The notes: generated by a model not told the origin, from the letters alone. DNA of 64,000 nucleotides from Bilabrum cf. latius (GCA_965178125.1 OZ237771.1:541205-605204), one strand, 5' to 3'; numbered from the stretch's first letter, positions 1-13,146 are shown. A program made the numbers and translations.

Positions 1-2553
1 CGCTCGCAGGCCCGTGGGCTCGAGGACGGGTCCATCGGCTTCGGGGCCGGGCTCGACGCGGCCACATTGCTGGTGCTTTCTGCTGTGCTCGTGCGGGAGC
101 TCGGGTCGCAGGGCAAGCAGGCACCCGGCAAGGGCAAGCATGGGAGCAGCTCTGGAGCCAACGCGAGCTCCGGGGCGCGGGACCGAGGCAGGCGAAGCAA
201 GCCTGCGGGATAGGGGCAGGAAACACACGGAGAGCAAGCGAAGGGCGGGCGGCGCTCGCGGCGAAGCAAGCCGAGGGCCAGGGACCGGGATAGGGGCAGG
301 GACGCTGCAGGATCGAAGGGCTGTGAAACTGATGGCCGTGCGGCAGGCGGCAGGCAGCAGACCGCAACTTGGCGCTTGGAGCGCTCGTTCCTGCTCGAGG
401 TCCTGCTCATGGGTCCCTTGGAGCCGTGGGCACCTGGAACTGGAGCCGTCACCACCGGCGGAATGCCGCGGGTAGGCCCTGGCTCTCTCTCTGCTGCTCT
501 TCATGCTTCCCATCTGTCGAGGCTGGTATCGCTGCTGTGGCCCTTGTCCCGAGGCCAGACTCCCATGACCATGGAGGCTCTGTTGAGTATCGCGCGGGAC
601 AAGAGCAAGAGCACTCCCGTGGGCAGATCGCCGGGCCAGGGGGCATGGCGCGCGGGCGGTCCTTGCGGCTCTGGTGGCGAGGCACTGCCAGTGGCAGAAA
701 CGGCAAGACCTCTGCCTGGGGCACAGGCTGGCGCTCACAGCAATGGTGGCACGTGGCGCATGCTCCGGCAACGGCTGCAGGAAGGCGAGGCCATGCTTGG
801 TGCAGGCTCTGCCGTGCAGGGGCGAGTGCGGGAGATCGTGGCCGCCATGTCTGGGGCCCTGCGTGCAGGGGATGACACTGGGATCGTGGCTGCTGCTGTA
901 GACACTATTCTTTGTCAGCGACTGGAGCTTGTAAGGGAGCCGCAAGTACCTGAAATACCGGCAGGTAGCTTTGCGAGCCTCCTTGGTGCACATGCAGGGC
1001 TCATGGAGCCTTCTCGTCTGCTTGACCTTTTCATGGCTGACTGGATCCAGATGACTCCCACGGTGAGTCTGAGGAAAAAACCATCAGGCGAGGTTGCAGG
1101 TACAGGTGGCTCTAAGAGTCAGGTGGGGTAGGTACCGGTCACCAAGCAAGCCGAGGAACCGCCCGTCCGGTAGCGACAGCAGGCTGGCGCACAGGTTGGC
1201 CATGCTGGCGCTCAGCCAGGACAGAATCTGCCACACTCCAGGGGGGTGCAGGGCTCCTCACAGGGACTAGCACATCGTGAGGCGGGCTCAGGCACTGCCT
1301 CTGCCGGATTTGCTCCCGAACAGGCCTCGGTACCTGGTACTGACAGGGAGGCATCAGTACGCGCTATGCGCCGCGCTCAAGGGCTGTCTCTACGGCAGGC
1401 TGTAGAGCAAAGTGCAGATTCGACAGGGTTTGGCCCAGCGCTAGCGACTGACTCTACCGTGTTCTCCAGCGAACTCGCGGGGGCCCTCCCCAGCACGACC
1501 TCCGGGAGCATCCTGGGCAAGTATCCGTACGAGGCAGACGAGCAGGGCGCACAGCAACCGCATGGCAGTAGTGGTGGAGCAGTAAGCTACGGCTGGCAGA
1601 GTCGCGCGCCTTCCCGTCTCGGGGAGCCATCGGCCCGCTGGCCACCGGTCGCTGGCGGGAGCTTGCCGCCCGCGGCAGGTCTGCATGCCCCTCGTGCTGG
1701 CCTTGAACTCGGCAGGCAGGGGGCAGGAACCAGCGAGCTGAAGTATACGGGTTTGGGCTAGGGTTCGGGCTTCGGGTGGCAGGGGTCCCAAGCCAGGATC
1801 CAGCCCGGTGTGTAGTCCTTGCCCGTTCCAAATTCTCCGTTGCTCCCCCGAGCGACCGGGACCATGGTCCTTCCCCCGCCCGGACTGGGGCAGGGGCAAA
1901 CAGGCGCGGGCTCCGGCTAGATCGCCGGAAGCATGTCATTGCCTGTGCCACACGCGGGCGCGGGGCCATTCCCGATGGGAGGAGAGGGAACACGCCCCCA
2001 GGTACTAGGAGGGACAGGAACAGGAACAGGAACAGGAATAGGGGCAGGCGGCGGAGTAAGTCGGCCGCAGGGAGAGCACACTTCGATGGATTTCGCTATA
2101 TTCCAGGCTGACTAGTCATTGACCGGGCGTGTTGCAGCGACTAAGCACGCCGGCATGCATGCATCTGCACCTGCACCTGCGCCTGCGCCTGCACCTGCGC
2201 CTGCACCTGCGCCTGCATCTGCACCTGTCGGGCTTGGGCTCGGGCTGCCTGTGGGCCCTGCTCACGGCCCTTGTCATGCAGCCTTTCTAATGCCGCAGCA
2301 ACCGCTGCAGCAAGCCGACTGGAGGCAGATGTACGGTGGGCAGAGTCAGGTCACCACGGAGCAGATATCGGGTGCATCGACCAGCAGCGCCCCCACAGCA
2401 GGCAATATGGAGGCTGCTGGTGCTGCTGGTGCTGCTGATTCCAGTACCGGTGCTGGTGCTTGTGCTGATCAACCACCTGGCGCCGCAGGGGCCACGCACA
2501 ATTCTATGTTCGGCCTCGGTATGGAAGGCCCATCAGCTGACTGGTTACAGTGA
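1..2553 (+). CDS. Left-truncated low-complexity protein, unknown function
   Basis: Reading frame 1 is open from the first base to a TGA at 2551-2553 if TAG is read as sense. In-frame TAGs lie at 211, 1129, 1171, 1759, 1813, 1918 and 2113. The 5' end is off the window. Most of the protein is low complexity: Gly/Ser/Arg-rich at first, Gly-Thr repeats near 2010-2040 and Ala-Pro repeats near 2160-2225. The most protein-like part is at 790-1060 and contains the helical stretch GRVREIVAAMSGALRAGDD. I recognise no domain. It could be joined to the next gene by an intron from 2519 (GTATGG) to 3067 (CTTGCAG), which keeps the frame. I prefer two genes because 2554-3069 is AT-richer and looks intergenic. 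Confidence 0.55.
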
Positions 2554-3069
2554 TTTTGTTGCTTTTGGGTGAGCTTCCTCCGCGGACGCAAATTCAACCT
2601 GGACCATCCCAGGATGCGGTAAGGTGTACATTTGAAAATATACCAGTCTCGTTGAAACCTGAACAAGGAATCGCACGCGTACAGCAGTAGCTGCCTTTGG
2701 TCTGGCTACTACTTGCATACGTTTTATTCCGATATATTGTGAGCAACACCGTGATCGAATCTCCGCGCTTGCTCGTTAGCCTGTGTCCTGTACTTCCAAT
2801 CGATGCCTGGAAATAGTTCTTGCCGGCGTGTTTCCCTGTTTGTCACTGGTATCGCGGTACTGGGTGGGCACACGTCCTTCTGTGCATGTATCTTGCAAGC
2901 ATCAGCTTTGCATCGTCTGCAGGGGGCAATGTTCGGTCACGGCAAGCCTCAACCAGCATGAAGCAAGTCAAGTTGTTGCTTCTCTACAGTTCCACAAGTA
3001 TATCAATGGCACAAAATGCGAATTCCTTATTTTAAACGCAGTACGGATTCCGTTTTGTCTCTTGCAGGG
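2554..3069. other. Intergenic region or intron, 516 bp
   Basis: This stretch is AT-richer than its neighbours and has no convincing reading frame. It ends in a good splice acceptor (TTTGTCTCTTGCAG, ending at 3067) two bases before the ATG of the next gene. That fits a 5'-UTR intron of the GGNBP2-like gene, or an intron joining it to the gene on the left. Confidence 0.5.
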
Positions 3070-6000
3070 ATGAGTGGCAGCGCGGGGAAGCGCGGTGGCG
3101 AGGCAAATTTTGGAACTGCTGACAAGCGCCAGTCCGGCAGCGCTGCGGGCGGGCTGGGCGGCATGCTGGCCGGTCTGCCCAAGGGAAAACTATTGCAGGG
3201 TCTTCGTGGCGCCCCGCCCCAGTCTCCCTCTCAGAGTGGCACCGGCACTGGCACTGGCACTGGCACTGGCACTGGGACTGGCACTGGCACTGGGACTGGC
3301 ACTGGGACAGGGAGCACCCGGGCCCCTGCACCAGCCCCAGCCGCTGGGCCAACGATGGGCCCCCAGCCCCCTTCCACAGGAAACGGGGCTGATCAAAATC
3401 TGCAGCCCGTCATCTAGTGGCTGCAGAACACATTGGCTACAGCTGCAGGGCCGGGCATGGCACGCGCTGCTCAACAGCAGCAGCAGCAGGCCGGCGGCAT
3501 GGACCTGCAGCAGCAGCTGCAGCAGCAGAGGGGGGCACAGGCCGCAGCTCTCAGCGGCTTTGGTCTGGATGCGCAGGGTGCACTGCACGGCGCTGCACAT
3601 GCAGGCAATGATGCGGCGGCCGCCGCCGCCCTCGAGGGCGCAGTCTCCCAGATGCAGCCGCAGATGAGGAGGTATCTGGAGCAGGCCGCCCGCGCGCTGA
3701 GGGAGCGCCTGCTGCAGGTGGTGCGGCAGGGGGGGGCGGGGGGTGCGGGGGGGCCGGCGGTGTCTGTGGATGTGGAGCTGGACCCAGGGGGGGGACAGTC
3801 CATTGGGGGGTGGGGGGCAGATCGGGGGAACCAGGGGGGGGGCGAGGGGGGGGGCGAGGGGGGGAGCGAGGGGGGGGGCGAGGGGGGGGGTGATCCCGAC
3901 GCCGAGGCAGCGATCATGGCGTCTCTATTCGGGGGTGCATTGCCTGGTGGTGCGGGGGGCTCCGACGCGCAGGGGGCCCAGGCTGCATGGAACGGTCTGC
4001 AGCTGACTCTGGGGGCGGGGCTGGGGCTGGGCATGGGCATGGGCATGGGCATGGGGATGCAGGGGGCGGCCGCTGCGGCTGGGCTGGGTGGAGCAACGGG
4101 TGCCCAGCTGCCGAATGCTGGTGGTGTCCAGGGTGCCCAGGGTGCGGGCAACCTGACCCCCGCCCAGGCCCAGCGGCAGCTCCGTCAGGCGATGGAGGCT
4201 GCTCTGGAGGCGCAGGCGGGGCTGGGGGGCGATGCCGCGGCTGCGTCTGCCTCTGCGGGAGGACCCTGGGAGGGGGAAGGAGTGGCTCCGATCGCGGCAT
4301 TCAGGGCCACTCGGCCCGTGGAGGCGGGGGCGTGCGGGCCGTGCCGCTGCGGGAGGCGGTGGATGGGGAGGCAGCAGCAGCGGCTGGTGCGGCTGCTGGG
4401 GGCGGGGCCAGGGGATGAGGGGGCGAGGAGGGAAGCGTGCGCGGTGACTCCGGCGGAGGTGCTGCGTGTGCTAGAGCAAGCCGGCAGCTGTGCTGGGTGC
4501 CTGGGCCGCGTGCGGCGGATGGCCGAGGTGGCTGCCCTGGGGCAGGGCTGGCCGGATTTCGTGCGGCGGGTGTTTGACGTGCCTGGGGGGAAGGGTGCTC
4601 TCTCGTCCATCTTCGGGCAGGGGCCGGCGGAGGGGCTGGCGGAGCAGGGATTCGGAGCCGGGGTGGGCCCGGGGAACATGGGCACGGTGGCGTCCTCTGG
4701 AGGTAGCAGCGGGGGCGGGGGCGGCGGGGGGCGCAAGCGTGGTGGGGGCAGGCGCAGGGGCCGCAAGAAGTCGTCCAACCCTTCGTCTCAGTAGCAAGGC
4801 GGCGGGAATGCAGCGGGTGCCGGGACAGACGGGGCCGCATCGTCGGGTGCGCCCATCGACTCGAGATGCATTGCGTTGCGGCGCGACGTGCTGACGCACC
4901 CCCGTAACGTGGACCTGGTGGCTCGGCTGTTCGACCTCAAGGCACTGCTGGCGAGGCAGAGCGGCGAGAGTCCGCAGGGGGGACAGGGGGCCTTGCCGGG
5001 GGCGCAGGGGGGGGAGGGGAGTGGAAGTGGGGGGGGGGCATCGGGGTCCGGGGGCGGGGCAAGGAAGGGCGGGGGGAGGAAGGGGAAGCGCCGTGGACGA
5101 GGGGGCGGCTCTGCCAGCTCCAGCGGGGCGGGGGGCGCCTCGACCCGGCTGCGGCGGTGCGCCCTTCACGCGAGTGTGGCCGTGGATGCCCTGACGCTGC
5201 TGCGGAGCGAGGAGGACGACGCGTGGATCGAGTGGTGGGACGTCCTGAGCACCCCCAGGAGGGCAGCGGCGCTGTGTGTGAGCATGGACGCGGTGCGGCA
5301 GGAGCTGCAGGACCACCTGCACGTGTACAGGTTCTGCCCGCACTGCGTGGTGAACGTGAAGCAGGCCTCTAGGCTGCTGGCGCACGGGCGGTTCCACTAC
5401 CCCGAGGAAGCGGCAGAGGCACGTGTGCTGGCGGAGGGGGGCTCGCGGGAGGAGGCGGCGCGGGTGTACGTGAAGGCGGCGCGGGCGCACGGGGTGTGGG
5501 GCGGGGGTGCTGCGGGTGACGGTGCGGCTGTGCGGGGCATGCCTTGGCTGATGCGGGGGGATGCGCCCGGTGTGCGGGAGGACGCGGGGAACAAAGACAA
5601 GGGGAAAAGTAAGGGAGGGGGCGGTGGGTCCGAGTCGCATCCGTCGAGCACCGGTGGCATGCCGTTCCGCCGAGACCACTTCGCCTGCATGTCGATGGGC
5701 GTGCCTCCCCCTAGCGCGCTGAGGCGATGGACCCGCTGGGCCAAGGCGGCCGCGGGGGGTGACAGGGGGCAGCAGGACGGGAGCCAGGGGGAGGGCGGGG
5801 CGCAGGAGGGCGATAATGTGACGAGTGTGACGGCGCACGCCCGCGCCGAGGACGCCTCCGAGGACGGCATGTACATCGAAGCGGCGCAGATCCTGGTGGA
5901 CGAGGGGTGGGACCCGGAGTCTGTTCCCCGGGAGGAGCGGGAGGCCCTGGGGCTGGGCGAGGAGGGGGAGGAAGGGGGGGCGCAGGGGCACGAGGGGGCG

Positions 6001-8885
6001 CTGGTGGAGGGCGACCTGGCTCGCGATGATGAGGCGCCTCTGCTGCCACCGCCCCCTCTGGACCTGACCCCAGAGGAAAGCCTCACGCGGCTGATGCGCA
6101 AGGCTCTGTACCCTGACGGTGGTGGGCATCCGGAGAGAGATGCGGACCCTGAGGCGGAGCGTGCGGCTGAGGTGCAGGGGGCGGGCTGGGACATTGGGAG
6201 TCGGGCCGCGTTCGGGCAGCACGCGCACTCGCTTCTTCGCAAGCGGGGCCAGCTGCTGGTGAGTCCTGTGCACGCGCTGAGCGTGGTGCAGCTAGCCGTG
6301 CAGAGCTGTGCGCGCGATGCCCAGATGGTGGAGATGGGGCGCGGCGTGGACGAGAGGCATGCCACGACGGTGGAGAAGGCGCAGGTGGAGGTGGTGGTTT
6401 GCGTGGGGAAGGTGCTCCTGCGGCAGCTGAGGCGGCAGTGGCTCGAGCAGCGGCTGGAGAACAGGTGCCACGACCTCTTCGTGGCGGGGGCCCTGGGGGC
6501 GTTGGAGGCGCGGCTGGCAGGTGACCCTGCCTATGCCCGGGGGCTGGCGGGGGCAGGCGGGGTCCGTGGTGCAGGTGGGGGTCGGTTGCGGCTTGCGGAT
6601 GGGGGCAGGCAGGGCCCGGGAGGTCGGGGGGCGGGGGGAGGGCCTAAAGGGGGAAGTGGCAAGGGGGGCGCCATGACGGCCTCTGAGCTGGCGGCCCAGC
6701 TGGCTGCTGCAGATGCTGGCGGTGAGGAGAGCGGGGGGGCTGGGGGCGCGTCTGGGGGCAAGGGCAAGGGGAAAGGGAAGGGGGGAGGGAGGAGCAAGAG
6801 CAAGAGCAAGAAAGGGGGTGGGGGTATCACGCATGGTGACAGTGCTGCAAGCGGTGTGCCTCAGGACCCCGTGGGCTCAATGACGTCAAAACACGGGGAT
6901 GGAGATGGAGATGGAGATGGGGCGTGGTCCGAGGAGGCAGAGGCTAGGCTGCTGGCGGCTATGGGTTGGAACGAGGGGGCCACGGGAGCTGGGCCTGGGT
7001 CTGGACTTGGAGAGGGTGTGGAGTTGTCTGAGCGTCTCAAGTCCCGCGCGAGTCGATTCCTGGAGAGAAGGAAGCTCGAAGATGGGGATGGGGATGGGGA
7101 TGGGGATGGGGACGGGGACGGGGCCTCGATGCCGATGGAGGAGGGCAAGGGAGAGGAGATGGAGGACGAGGCCGGGCTAGGGAACAGGGGCAAGGGCAAG
7201 GGGTCGAGCAAAGCCGGCAATGGCAAGGACAGGGACAAGGACAAGGGCAAGGCCACTGGTGGGGGCAAGCTTGCGGGAAGTGGCAAAGGTAAGGCCATCA
7301 AGCCGAGGGTCCCTTGTTCATCCCCTTGCTGCGTGCGACGTGCCTCGGCCTGGAGGCGGGTGCCAGCCCCCGGGGAGATGTCGCTGCTGCCCGCGCTGCT
7401 GCCTGGACTGAATGGGCTGAACGACGCGCTGTAGGCAGTCGGGTGGGTCGACGATGACGAAGAGGAGGGTGAGGAGGGCGAGGATGAATCGGGATCAGTG
7501 GGTGGTGAGGACGGGGTCTCCTTGGAGAGTGACTCGACCAAGCACCGGCTGCAGCCCGGCGGGGTGCGTGCAGGGTCGGGTGCAAGGGGGGAAGAAGCCC
7601 CCGAGGACATCGATGAGGAAGAGGAAGGGGAAGGGGAAGGGAACGAGGTAGAGAGATAGGACAGGCAGCAAGGAGCACCCGGTGGAGTCAGGGGCAAAGC
7701 CAGAGGCACTGCCAGAGGAAAGGGGGCAGGCGAAGCAGTGGGCAAGGGTGCAGGTGACCTTGCCGAGCTAGCAGCTGCAGCCCGCATGAGTCAGGGGACA
7801 TCGCCAGCGCAGGAGTAGGCCAGGCGGAAGCAGAGGGAGGCCCTGCGGGAGAGGCTCAAGAGGCAGTTCGAGGCCACTGTGGGGAAAGGGGACAGGGTGG
7901 GCAAAGGGGGAGATGCCACCGATACGACGTCAGCCGGCGGAGCCACTCGCGAAACAGCCTAGGGGTAGAGCGGGGGTAAGCGTAAGGGGCAGGGACAGGG
8001 ACAGGGTGAGTCCAGCCCCGTGTCTTCCCCTCTGCTGCAGGGGGTCACTGGTCCTGGGCCATCCACTGGCACTGGCACTGGCACTGGCGGCAGCCTGAAG
8101 GGAGGTCCGGAGGGTCCACCCGGCCTCTCCCTTGGGGTTGGGGCAGGGCAGGGGGTGGGGTCTGGAGGTCTTCACGGTGGGGGGTTGCCCTCTGGAGGTC
8201 TTGGGGGCGGACTGGGGGGTCTGCTGGGACAGGCCAGCTATGGAGAGGGTGGGCTCGGTGTGACGAGTGCGCCTGGTGTTACGGGCGGCTTGCTCGGATC
8301 AGGAGGAGACGTGCAGTCTAGCGCCCATGCTGGTGGTGTGACGAGTGTCCATGCTGGTGGTGTGACGAGTGTCCATGCTGGTGGTGGAGACAGGCGTATT
8401 GCTGTTGGGGGGAGCGGGAGTGCAACAGGTGCCGGTGCCGGTGCTGGTGCTGGTGCTGGTGCTGGTGCTGGTGCTGGTGCACCGAGCCAGGTGCCGTCTG
8501 GGTCTGGTGGTGTGCTTGCTGCCAGTGGAGGTCCGCTGGGGCTCGGCATGGGCATGGGCGTGGGTGTGGGTGGAGGGCACGGGCACGGACCTCTGGGGCT
8601 GGGCATGGGCAGCGCGGGGGATGGGCTTGGGCTTGGGCTCGGGGGCGGGGGGAGCTTGGACGGCATGTCCATGGGGGCCATGGGGCTGCAGGGACTGGGG
8701 CTTGAGGGGGGCTCTAACGCACTGTCAATGAGTGTAAGTGCGAGTGGTGGGCAGCAGGGGGATGGTGCCGGTTAGGGGAAGGATGCGGATAAGGGTGCTC
8801 CCAAAGAAAAGGGCAAGAGCAAGGGCAAGGGAAAACCGAAGGGCAAAGGAAAGGGCAAGGGCAAGGGGAAGAAGGGCAAGCGCTG
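3070..8885 (+). CDS. GGNBP2: GGNBP2-like (gametogenetin-binding protein 2) protein
   Basis: A single frame runs to TGA at 8883-8885 with TAG read as Gln at 3415, 4792, 7432, 7657, 7816, 7960, 7966 and 8773. Three blocks match GGNBP2 in order. VTPAEVLRVLEQAGSCAGC (near 4450) corresponds to the family's VTSREVL..CVGC. The WWDVL..ELQDHLHVYRFCPHC block (near 5230-5350) corresponds to W..L..YLRKHRFCTDC. The ERHATTVEKAQVEVVVCVG block (near 6350-6410) corresponds to ERHAKTIDIAQEEVLTCLG. Between and after them are long Gly, Gln and Lys-Gly tracts, so the protein (about 1,937 residues) is nearly three times the animal length. The TAG at 4792 lies between conserved blocks 1 and 2, so readthrough is needed to make the domain. 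Human GGNBP2 is a nuclear/cytoplasmic zinc-finger-like factor; the exact role here is unknown. The ATG at 3016 is an alternative start. Confidence 0.82.
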
Positions 8886-9103
8886 AGCAACATGCCAACA
8901 GAAGTTCACCTATTAACTTGATCTACGCAAAAACTAACGATGATGCCGCCGCAGTACCATTGTGGCTTGGAACATTGCAGCCGGCTTGCCATCATCACAT
9001 GATGCCAGTGGAGCCACGAACCCACCGGTGGCCCGCCGGTGGATACTCTCAATTTAGAAGTTCTTGGAACTGAAAAGAGCAGAAACATACACAACGTTGT
9101 GCC

Positions 9104-10627
9104 ATGCAAATAGCAGGTGGTATACTAAGGACCGATAGGTAGACCGAAACGGCTTCAGCCTATGCCTCGAGCGGCTCGGGTGCAATTCACGGGACTACCG
9201 TTGGGAGCAGCACAAATATGCTGGCATCGACGCCTACCGCGAACCAGGAACGAGATGGCGCACCAATGAAGGTCCAACCTCGCCCTGCTATTCCGCTTAC
9301 TAGTCCGCTATCGCTCTCTAGGCGCGGTTACCGGCAGCCACACCGGAAGGTCGGCCTGTCAATTGCTGTTCGTGGCGACTACATCCGGAATCCAGCAATG
9401 TTACAGCATCAAGGTAATTCGAGTAGCCTGCTCAATGATTTTTAGACTCACAGTCTCAATAGTAGTAGGATCAGTGTCATGGATCCGTTTTCCAAACGGA
9501 AAGAAATTACAAATTTGTCGAGAAGAGGTGCAAGGGCCACACCGCATTGCATGCCAGTGGCACTGGTGAGTCCATCCTTGCCTGACCACACGAAGGCAGT
9601 GCTGATGCGGGGGGATCTTGCGGGCGAGGCCAAGCCCCAGGGACAGCTGCGACTGGTATCCCGTTTAGACGACCACCCAGCTCCCCCTGGACACGGCGGC
9701 CAGCGCACTAGCACTAGTGCTACCACTACCACTGGTGGCACTGGCAGTGGCTATGCACGCCACAGCCAGGATAATTTTGTGGCAGAGCCGTCTGCATCCA
9801 GCACTGACTCTGCAAATGGCAGTGTCGATGGTTCAAGTGCCACTGCACCCTCATGTGGTCCAGCCCAGGACCCCGATCGCCGGGCCGGGCTGCCCCCCCC
9901 TCCAGGCCGACGGGGGGGCGGGGGCGAGGGGACAGCTAGTGGACTGGCCGATGCAATCGACGCGCGATCTCGGGCCCGCCGCCGCTCCGTGGTTTTGTTT
10001 GCGATTGAAGAGGCTGGTCAACAGCGGGCCTGGGAGGGTACAGGGAACGGTGGTGCAGCTGGACCACCAAAAGGGGGTACGCATGCTTCGGACTCGCTCG
10101 ATCCCGACCCACGTGCACTACCAGTGCGTGGTGGTGGTGGCGGTGGTGGTGCATTCGCGCTGGGCCAGGCCGCCCAGGAGGACGGTACACAGCGGGCCCG
10201 GCGGGAGGGGAGGAGGATCCTGGCTGGGATCGAGGCGGAGCGTGTGACGAGTGCGGGCTCATCCCCAGCCGCTGCCGCAGCGCTCGAGTGCCGCCCCCTG
10301 GCCATGGCACGGGAGGCACTCCTGCGGCCAGCGGGTGCATCGCACTGCAGCGCATCCACCGAGCGCCTCCTCCGATCTCTCCGGCGGAGGGGAGGGGGGG
10401 ACCCCGAGGGATGGGGGTGGGGGGCTCGCCCTGTGCAGCTGCAAGATCTGGCACTGCTGCCTGATGGCGCACTCGTCACACCATCGGAATCAGGGTCGGT
10501 CGGAGCTGCAGCTGCGACGACGGGTGGAGCTGTGACCGGGGAGCGCGGGCGTGTGATGGAGGCAGTCAGGGGGCTGGCTGACGTGGTGAGTGCGGTGCGG
10601 CGGGCTGCGGTGCTGGCACAGGGGTGA
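9104..10627 (+). CDS. Hypothetical Ser/Gly/Ala-rich protein
   Basis: With TAG as sense at 9140 and 9443, one frame runs from ATG 9104 to TGA 10625-10627, about 507 residues. The N-terminal third is Ser/Thr-rich. The middle contains Gly runs and an Arg-rich segment. The C-terminus (near 10540-10620) is helical, ending in GLADVVSAVRRAAVLAQG. I recognise no domain. The start is uncertain, since ATGs at 9218 and 9479 are in the same frame. It converges on the minus-strand membrane protein gene ending at 10789. Confidence 0.6.
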
Positions 10628-10788
10628 TGGAGGCAGTCGGGGGTGGTCAAGCAAGCAGCAAGTAGTTGTGTACTATAGTGGTCATTAGTTGGAGCTGGGT
10701 GATTTGCGATGGGGATTACTGGGTCATCGCGGACCAGACCATCAAGCAGCCGAGAAATGGTTCTTTCATGCGAATCATTTTTTATTCT

Positions 10789-11865
10789 TCACATGCCCCC
10801 GCGCACAGTCGGCACGGCCCCGAGTAGAAACCCCCTGACCTGCGCGCTCCAGTCTCTGGCCCCGCGCTGGGACCACGCGGGCAGCGCCACAATGCCCTGC
10901 ACCTCGGCCCCCTCCGCACGCATCACTGCGTCCTGACCCCCCTGCTGCCCCTGTCCGACATTATCGGCTCCGAGTCCAGTCCATCCTTCGTCGTTCTGCG
11001 CCGCCGCCGCAGCCCCTGATGACTACGACCCCGCCCCCGCCCCCGCCCCCGCCCCCTGGGCCCCCACCACGAGCACCAGCCACCATGCAGCGTCCTCGTC
11101 CTGGCGGCGCTCAGTCGCACTCGTCACAACTACATCAGTTCGATCGCTACCCACCTTGTATCGACCAGCAGTTGCCCCTCCTTGGCCCCCATCGTCTCCT
11201 TCACTCGTCACACCCATCCTCTGCAGATCCTTGCGCCCGAGCCGCGCCCCTGCCGCCGTGGCCAGTCCCAGCCCTGCGCCCCGCGCCGTCACCACCTCCA
11301 CCAAGTCAGTACGCAGCAGCACCTCCCCGCACTCGTCAGTACCCTCCCCACATGCCACCCTCATCGAGTCCAAAGCCGTGCCTGTCCACAGCACTACCTA
11401 CCCCGCTCCCTATCCCTGGCCGTGTCCCTATTGGCCTCTGGCGAGCACCAAGGAGGTCACCTTGGTCCAGAGGCACAGACCTAGTCCAAGCAGCAGGGAA
11501 ACGACCGCTCCTACCGGGATGCCCCAGGATCGTGCCCTCCCCGGGCTCTTGGGAAACACAGCGCGACCCGCCGAATCTGGTGCAGAGGCAACCACGACAA
11601 GAAGAACTCCTACAGCCAGCAGAATAATACCCACCGCCACTTGGCCCCACTGAGCCGTCCACAACCTCAATTCACTAGTTCCTGAATTGACCAAGACGCC
11701 TTGCGTGGTAGTTGCTGCCGCTCGCAGCTCTGCATGCTCTCTGTCTTGCTCGCCGTGCTCCGTCGCTGCGGCCGCCAACCGCTACTGGTCATGCTCCCCT
11801 GCTCGCTGGCCACGCCGACCCATACGGGTTGCACCGAATCGAGCACCTGCAAATGCCGATGCCAT
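10789..11865 (-). CDS. Predicted two-pass membrane protein, unknown family
   Basis: The minus strand reads from ATG 11865 to TGA 10791-10789 (358 residues) with TAG as Gln at 11784, 11430, 11412, 11400 and 11025. Three of the five TAGs fall within 33 bp just after the second membrane span, in a Gln/Gly-rich linker (GQ-Q-GHGQG). Hydrophobic segments lie at residues about 76-94 (VAVGIILLAVGVLLVVVAS) and 114-135 (SWGIPVGAVVSLLLGLGLC). The C-terminal two thirds is soluble, with several beta-strand-like segments, and ends near GFLLGAVPTVRGGM. I do not recognise the family. No intron is needed. Confidence 0.72.
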
Positions 11866-12161
11866 GTCAAACGATCAGAGCTCACTCCTTGTCACTGCAA
11901 CAGGACTTTCCCAATCGACCCACCAGTGGACCAAGTGCTTTGTTTTGTGAATTGCGCGGCAGAAAATAACGTGTTAGGTTAGCTAGGGTACAAAATTTCC
12001 TTCTCTGAAGCCAAGCCCTTCAATTATGTCTGATATTGTGTGGATTCGAGCTGCTTCGGATTGAGCAACGGCTCGCAGGGTGATGACGAGAGCAGTATTG
12101 TGCTGCGCGCAGCACAGTGCGTCGCCAAGAAACTGATTTTATGCGCAACCGAGGTTGATCA

Positions 12162-13012
12162 TTAGTATCGCCTGCCCATGCGCGCGGCTACCTGCCTCAT
12201 TTGGTTGTAGACCTTGCCCGGGGGCGCCCCGAGGATGAGCGAGCAGATCGCATCCCTGGCCACCTGGATGTTCCCGTGTGCGCCCATCACGTGGAACCGA
12301 GTGCCCGCCACCACAATCCTAGTACGCGTGGCATTTTCAATGGCCACCCTGGTCTTGCCCCCTGTGCCCGCCACCCTCCCCACAGCCCTGCTCAGGTGCT
12401 CCCCCTTGAGCATCCTCACGTCCTGCACGTCGAACGACTCCACGTACAGGTCGTCCACCCGCAGCAGCGCCACCGCGTCCGCCACGTCAAAGCCCGCCAT
12501 GAAGGCACGCACGAAGTCCTCCGCCTTCTGCAGCGCCCCGCTGTCCTTGGTCGCAGGTCCCCGTCGCATCTCCACAGACCTCGTCTTGGTGTTGAAGCGT
12601 ACCTGCAGGCCCAGAGCGTCCACCAATGGACGCATTATCTTAGGCCAGCACTCGCGGAGAGGCGTGTATCGATGTGGCGGGCACCGAATGCTCCTAGTAG
12701 CAGTCACGGCAGAAGATGGGCCCGCAGTCTGCGCGACATGACTAGTTGTGCGAGTAGGCAGTATTGTTCATGCGCAATCGGCTGAATCGCAAGACACAAA
12801 GGCACACCACGCATAGCAATTCTACTTACGGCTGCAGCAACGGATGCTTTGGAAGCTGGACTGAAGGATGGCGCAGCTCCTGCTGGGGTTGTCGAGGCAG
12901 AACTGCTGATAGGAATGTCATCGGAATCCATAGCCGCTGCCCCACCACTTGCAGCTGCTCGAGAGCCAGCATCCATAGGAAGCGAAGGTAGTGCACTTCC
13001 AGAGCTAGCCAT
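12162..13012 (-). CDS. PNO1: PNO1 (Dim2/Rrp20), KH-domain 40S biogenesis factor
   Basis: Two exons on the minus strand, 13012-12830 and 12728-12162, are separated by a 101-bp intron with a GTAAGT donor and a phase-0 junction. The protein has 249 residues, against 252 in human PNO1. The second exon matches PNO1 throughout: CPPHRYTPLRECWPKIM, RPLVDALGLQVRFNTKTRSV, then the KH region with RAVGRVAGTGGKTRVAIENA and the end PPGKVYNQMRQVAARMGRRY. PNO1 partners NOB1 in cleavage of 20S pre-rRNA and small-subunit assembly. The first exon is Ser/Ala-rich and not conserved. The stop is TAA, immediately followed by TGA, at the usual family C-terminus. That is evidence that UAA remains a stop here. The gene has no internal TAG. 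Its ATG lies 134 bp from the divergent pseudokinase start, so they may share a promoter. Confidence 0.93.
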
Positions 13013-13146
13013 AAGTAGTAGAGTTTATACTGTTGCTAATTCTTGCAGTTGCTGTTCCCAGCTAACGGAACCACGAACCAATGAATGCGCGGCGCCACCA
13101 GAGGCAACGCGAGCGGAGCCCCGATCTCGGCCAGTCGTACCTAAGC

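Noticed and set aside
12201-12785. Plus-strand ORFs of 194 and 175 codons over PNO1
   Set aside because: The minus strand encodes clear PNO1 with correct splicing, so these are shadows.
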